Shown here: in pieces, positions 59,906 through 64,000 of the stretch
Layout of the letters: each line of letters opens with the position of its first letter
Numbering within the stretch: the stretch's first letter is position 1
Notes under the pieces: model-generated
The model's database searches: none
Told to the model about the DNA's origin: nothing
Seen by the model: only the letters and a program-made list of their open reading frames with translations
Made by a program: the position numbers and the translations under genes
Assembly: GCF_001638985.1 (NCBI RefSeq)
Contig: NW_017265138.1
Coordinates: forward strand, 2,285,993 to 2,349,992
Source: Phycomyces blakesleeanus NRRL 1555(-)
Lineage: Eukaryota; Mucoromycota; Mucoromycetes; Mucorales; Phycomycetaceae
Direction: 5' to 3'
DNA length: 64,000 nt

Positions 59906-61430
59906 GGCAGAGCCAAATATTATATATATATATAAAATATATAAATAAAAAAAAGGGGTAACTAAAAAGAATATAAGTAAAAAAAAAAACTACCTTTGAA
60001 TCAAGTCCCTGTTACACGTGACTCCAGCTGTCATTTATAGAGAAATATGCTTTAAAACCAAAAAAAAAAAAAAAAAAGCAGAAATATCATATCCCAAAAG
60101 AGGATATTTAAAAGTTGAAATAATGATCGAGAGAATAAAGACAAGCCCGCCACATATATTGGTGGCTTAGACTTGCCTTCCTGCCCTAATCTCTTTTTCA
60201 CAAGAGCACAGTCTTTTAAATTAAAAAAGGTAGGTCCAGGTTTATCAATCAAAGATACATTTTTTTGGTGGTAAATAATGGGCTTCAGACTGCAGGCTTT
60301 AGGCTCATGATGAACTCGCATATTTTCAAAAGAGTGTCTATCGTTCCTCTTCTCCTTTAGCAGGCGTTGCTCTCTTGAGAACGATTCCAGCAATATAATG
60401 GAAATTATTTACACAAAGTATAAATACTTTTGTGTCAATATCATCAAATTGCTTTAGTGTCTCTTTACACAATTCTGATAGTGTGGTCGTACTGTTGTTA
60501 TAAATAATATATATCCAAAAAAAAACAACAACTCCTTGTGGTAGGCTTGTATGATAAATTCTCTTATCACTCACCCACAAACTTGTAGCTTGTGTTGCCT
60601 GTTGTCTTGAATCTTTCTTTCTTTCTTTCTTTGATGATCTCGTCAACTGTTGGGCAGAGGAATGTTGAGCTCTTTGATGACTTTAGTTAGGGCTTTCAAC
60701 TTGTTGTAGCTCTTTCGATATTGTATTCACGATTATGTACTTTTGCGGCCAAGTCTAACTGTAGGTCACAAAGGTTATTCTAATACGAACATTCTGTACA
60801 ATCATAGTATATATATACGAGAGATAGAAAAGCTATATATATTAAAATTTAGGACAAGTGAATGAAGGTCCTATATAGACGTGAGCTCAAACGTAGAAAT
60901 AATTAAGTATATAGATTGTATCAACGGCAGGAACCATATCATAGAGACAGATGAGGATTTCTGAGAGAACATAAAAGGTGGATATATAGATGACAGCACA
61001 TTTAGAAGGAATCCAAATGATAGCCAAAGTTATATGGAGTTTTGTGTAGTTCTAGCTGAACATGTACGCATCTAAAGCTGAGCAAAAAAAAAGATTGCCA
61101 CGTCTCTAGTGAAAAGGAGAGTGATAATGGGTGTTAATGGAACTGCATAATAAAAGCTATGGACACCAGGAGGAGCAAGAATTGAATGTACATTAGATAA
61201 AAGAGATGGTGCAATTGTATGAAAATGTAACAAGAAGCTGAAGTATGTATATATATTGAATGGAGATGAGGGCTAAGGATTGAACTTTGAGGGATGTTTG
61301 CAAATGGTGTACATTATATGTGAAAATGACATGCTCTTCAGTATGGTATCATTTTATAAGTAATTTCAAGATTTGACACAAAAAATAAAATAAAATAAAA
61401 ATAATATTAGGTGGTGACAAAACGAAAAAA
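59906..61430. other. Intergenic region upstream of the carrier with possible decayed coding blocks
   Basis: Promoter of the carrier next to the start, then less AT-rich DNA. On the minus strand between about 60330 and 60780 there are coding-like pieces in different frames (KALTKVIKELNIPLPNS, DEIIKERKKERFKTTGNTSY) interrupted by stops. They may be a decayed gene. I could not assemble a valid splice model or recognise a family. Confidence 0.45.
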
Positions 61431-61489
61431 AAATATGCTCCGTAGAGCGTTCCATCTCAGAAGTTTAGTGTCATCCTTGTGCAGGGGCC

Positions 61490-61521
<32 letters not shown>

Positions 61522-61544
61522 ATATGTGACAGAGGTGCAAGCAC
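61431..61544 (-). ncRNA. U6 spliceosomal snRNA
   Basis: Read on the minus strand, it starts GTGCTTGCACC and contains the near-invariant core ATTGGAACGATACAGAGAAG, with the ACAGAGA box that pairs with the 5' splice site. Then come ATTAGCATGGCCCCTGCACA and AGGATGACAC, with the catalytic AGC and internal stem-loop. It ends in a run of T residues, as expected for RNA polymerase III. The core matches major U6, not U6atac. The 3' end is placed within the T run and is uncertain by a few bases. Confidence 0.95.
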
Positions 61545-61874
61545 TTGTCGACTAAAATAAATGTCCCAAAACACTAGATATATGCATTTATTTGCCGCTT
61601 TACAAAAGTTGTGGGTTTCTAATATTTTTCAGAAAATTTTTTGTATTATAAAAATTTTATACACTAAATAAAATCAAGTAAGCTGTACTTTTTCCCACCA
61701 CTCTTTTTTTTTTTGGTGTTCTATATTTTTTGAGGGTTTCTTTATCCTACACAGTTAATATAAACGTTTTCCTACTTTTTCTTTAATGTCATGTAATTAA
61801 ATTTATTTTCTCTTCTTTTCTTATAGCAAAAATTAAAAGAAAAATGAACGAAAGGTGATAAAGAATATATTTTG

Positions 61875-62050
61875 TATGTGTGGTATAGACACAAAAATTG
61901 AGCAAAGTACAGACCCCACAGTTAAAAAAGTTGGTCCCTTTTTGCTAATGAATCTGGCAAGTTAACAATATCCAAAACTGTTACATAACAGGTACGCATA
62001 CACTACGCGCTTATACGTTTTGATAACCAAAGGTATTTGAACAAAGTGGC
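61875..62050. repeat. Copy of a dispersed repeat also present at 39469-39660
   Basis: The two stretches share the order GTGTGGTATA, CCCCACA, then GCTAATGAA-CTGGCAAGTTAACAAT, ACTGTTACA and ACGC/TACACTAC. Identity is roughly three quarters over about 175 bp and both are in the same orientation. The copy here lies between the U6 gene and the 3' end of eL21. Confidence 0.7.
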
Positions 62051-62205
62051 CAAATCAGATTATATTTTTGACCATTTTTTTTTGTTATCGACAGGACTTC
62101 CTTACACATGATATACTAACTTATATAAAGGAAAGAGTCTAGTACAGTAGCCCACAGTAAAAGCAATGATGGTAACAATAAGAGTAATAAATCAAAAGAA
62201 ACTGA

Positions 62206-62240
<35 letters not shown>

Positions 62241-63416
62241 TTACAAGAGGGTCTCATAAGGGATTGCAGTGATGGTCTGGGGAACGTTCTTGACAGTAGA
62301 GACGTAACGGGCAGTACGGGGCTGGATTGGAGCTCTCTTCATGCTGACGATGACTATTTAAGCAGAACAAAAAGAAAAATCAATATATTTTTAAAAAGAA
62401 ATAAAATAAACTATATTGTAATGGTTGACTTACCACCAGCATCCTTAGCAGCCTGCTTCTTCTGGGCGTTGTCCTTGACGCGGTCCAAGAACTCCTGACG
62501 GCACTTGGAGTGCTTGATGTGCTCAACACGGATGTTGACACGCTTCTCGATGTAGCGGTTGCCGACACGCTTGTTGATGATGACACCGACAGCAGACTTG
62601 GTGACATTGTAGACGACACCAGTGCGACCGTGGTAGAACTTGTGAGGCATGCCCTTCTGTACAGCGGCGTTGGCCTTGATGTCAACGATGTCACCGGTCT
62701 TGTAGATGGTCAAGTAAGTCGACAAGGGGATAGCACCATGGTCGCGGAACTTGCGCGAGAACATGTGACGGGTGCGAGCACGGACTACATATTTATAGAC
62801 ACATTTATACATTTATACATGTATGGATTTATTTATTCGATTTTATACAACAACAACAAAAAGCGTATAAATGTATACATGTATTTATACATATTGGTAT
62901 TTCTCACTTCTTCTTATTATTATACATGCTTTTTTTTATCTTCTTTTCAACAAAGAGAATATTACATATATATATATATATATAATATGCAGATTCACAG
63001 ATGTGTATGTATGTGCGTATATTGTATGTAATTATACTCTCTTTCTTTCTTAATAACCAATTTTTAAGTCATCTTAACAAATACCCTCCAAAAAAAATGA
63101 ATATTATGATTTCTTTTTTTTGTACAAATTCAATGCAATTGAATTGAATTGAATTGAAATATGAGCATATACAAATAGACAAGTGATATATATATATGCG
63201 CATATAATTGAATTGAATTGAATTGAATTTGTACAAAAAAAAGAAGTCATAATATTCATTTTTTTTGGTCTATTCGTATTGGTATTGGTATCTGTGTCGG
63301 GTGTGGCGTGTTTTTTATATGTTCAAATTTTGTTGTATTTCTTTTCTTTTTTTTTCGTATCAAGGAAGTATAAATGATGATTTGATTTCCAACTTACGAC
63401 CGAAAGAGTGAGGCAT
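62241..63416 (-). CDS. RPL21: Ribosomal protein eL21 (60S subunit)
   Basis: Three exons, in order 63398-63416, 62434-62784, 62241-62353. The total is 483 nt, or 160 residues, the exact family length. The start [20 protein letters not shown], the SH3-like core ([37 protein letters not shown]) and [20 protein letters not shown] identify eL21, a 60S protein that lies close to 5S rRNA. The C-terminus ends [10 protein letters not shown]. The first exon codes only six and a third residues, a common arrangement for fungal ribosomal protein genes. Strong GC bias at third positions fits high expression. Intron 1 (62785-63397) is long and contains a hairpin (separate entry). Confidence 0.97.
63089..63269. 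repeat. Long hairpin inside intron 1 of the eL21 gene
   Basis: The left arm, about 63089-63136, and right arm, about 63222-63269, are inverted copies with about two differences over 48 bp (core TGAATATTATGA, then TTTGTACAAATTCAAT). Further in, GAATT-rich tandem repeats on both sides continue the pairing towards a short AT-rich loop. The structure is non-coding. Confidence 0.85.
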
Positions 63417-64000
63417 TTCTACAACAGGTAAATTTTAAATACATAGAAATAATTTCAATGCAAGAACAAGAATAAGAATAAGAATAAGATTAGGATCAGT
63501 ACAAATTATTTCAATAAAATAAATAAAAAATTCACTGTGAAAGTAAAATTAAGATTTGATCTGATTTGATATGATTTGATTTGATCTTATTTGCTTTGAT
63601 TTGCTTATATAGAGTTGCTTTTTTTTTTAAATTATTTTACAATTAGATATTAGATTTATTTTTATAAATAGTTTTTAATATAAAAATAAAAGCGAAACTT
63701 CTACACAAAGACATACTGTAAAGATCCTAGCAAGTGAAAGGGGAAGGGGAAAGAGAAGGAACAAAAGCTAAAAGGCCAAGTCGGTTGAAGAAAATATTGA
63801 GCAAGAAAAATATAAATAAATAAATAAAAATCTATAGAATAATAGAATGTAAATATAGATATATATATATAAAATAGATGTAATGAAACCTATTGGCTAA
63901 TATACTCGTGATGTCATCAACATGCACTTCTTTTTTTTCCTATTTTTGTATGTATGTATGTATTGATTTTTTGTGGTAAATGACTGATAGACTATAGGCA
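63417..64000. other. Upstream region of eL21
   Basis: Promoter-proximal DNA with tandem (TTTGAT)-like repeats at about 63553-63607 and AT-rich sequence. No gene is visible up to the window end. Confidence 0.6.

Noticed and set aside
60052..60393. Minus-strand frame of 113 codons before the carrier
   Set aside because: It runs into a poly-Phe end coded by an A run and has no recognisable domain. Kept only as part of the possible decayed region.
61431..61544. U6atac as an alternative reading of the U6 gene
   Set aside because: The ATACAGAGAAGATTAGCATGG core is that of major U6. The U6atac-specific AAGGAGAGAAGG is absent.
1..64000. CRISPR arrays, bacterial operons, rRNA genes
   Set aside because: No regularly spaced direct repeats, no rRNA core sequences and eukaryotic spliced genes throughout.

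Overview
The window is nuclear DNA of a filamentous fungus, most likely an early-diverging one of the Mucoromycota (Mucorales type). The evidence is AT-rich non-coding DNA full of microsatellites, many short spliceosomal introns (about 40-150 nt), fungal gene families (PDR-type ABC exporter, LysM protein, Rim2-type carrier), and genes absent from most Dikarya as far as I know, notably a phosphorylase-kinase alpha/beta regulatory subunit. One gene carries a textbook U12-type AT-AC intron, which also fits a fungus that kept the minor spliceosome. I cannot fix the genus.

Layout. 1-6 kb: the 3' end of an unrecognised gene, then gene-poor AT-rich DNA. 6-18 kb: a MYND-finger protein (+), a nine-exon ubiquilin/Dsk2 gene (+) and a five-exon full-length PDR ABC transporter (-). 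20-31 kb is dense: a ten-exon zf-4CXXC_R1 zinc-finger gene (-) made only of short exons, the twelve-exon phosphorylase-kinase alpha/beta-like gene (-), VPS51 (-), and, divergent from VPS51, a mitochondrial Tim44/MAIP1-like protein (+). 32-33 kb: a secreted two-LysM protein with a lysine-rich linker (-). 33-45 kb: a gene desert with inverted-repeat transposable-element relics and one tRNA-Ser(UGA). 45-50 kb: a DUF1206-like membrane protein (+) and a biotin carboxylase/BCCP protein without a carboxyltransferase domain (+). 50-60 kb: a double-START, tail-anchored protein (-), protein phosphatase methylesterase PPME1 (-), a small coiled-coil protein (-) and a Rim2/SLC25A33-36-type mitochondrial carrier (-). 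61-64 kb: a U6 snRNA gene (-) and ribosomal protein eL21 (-), whose first intron contains a long hairpin.

Exon models were built by hand. For every multi-exon gene the exon lengths sum to a multiple of three and the phases agree at each junction. The genes are mostly housekeeping and functionally independent (proteostasis, retrograde trafficking, glycogen metabolism, PP2A control, translation, mitochondrial transport). No operon-like logic is expected.

Most notable observations: (1) the PPME1 U12 AT-AC intron next to a GC-AG intron in the same gene; (2) a FAM3/ILEI (GG)-like domain inserted into the phospho-regulatory loop of the phosphorylase-kinase subunit; (3) several uncatalogued inverted-repeat elements, one with a 2.8-kb span and spliced coding remnants; (4) a repeat shared between one of these elements and the U6-eL21 interval.
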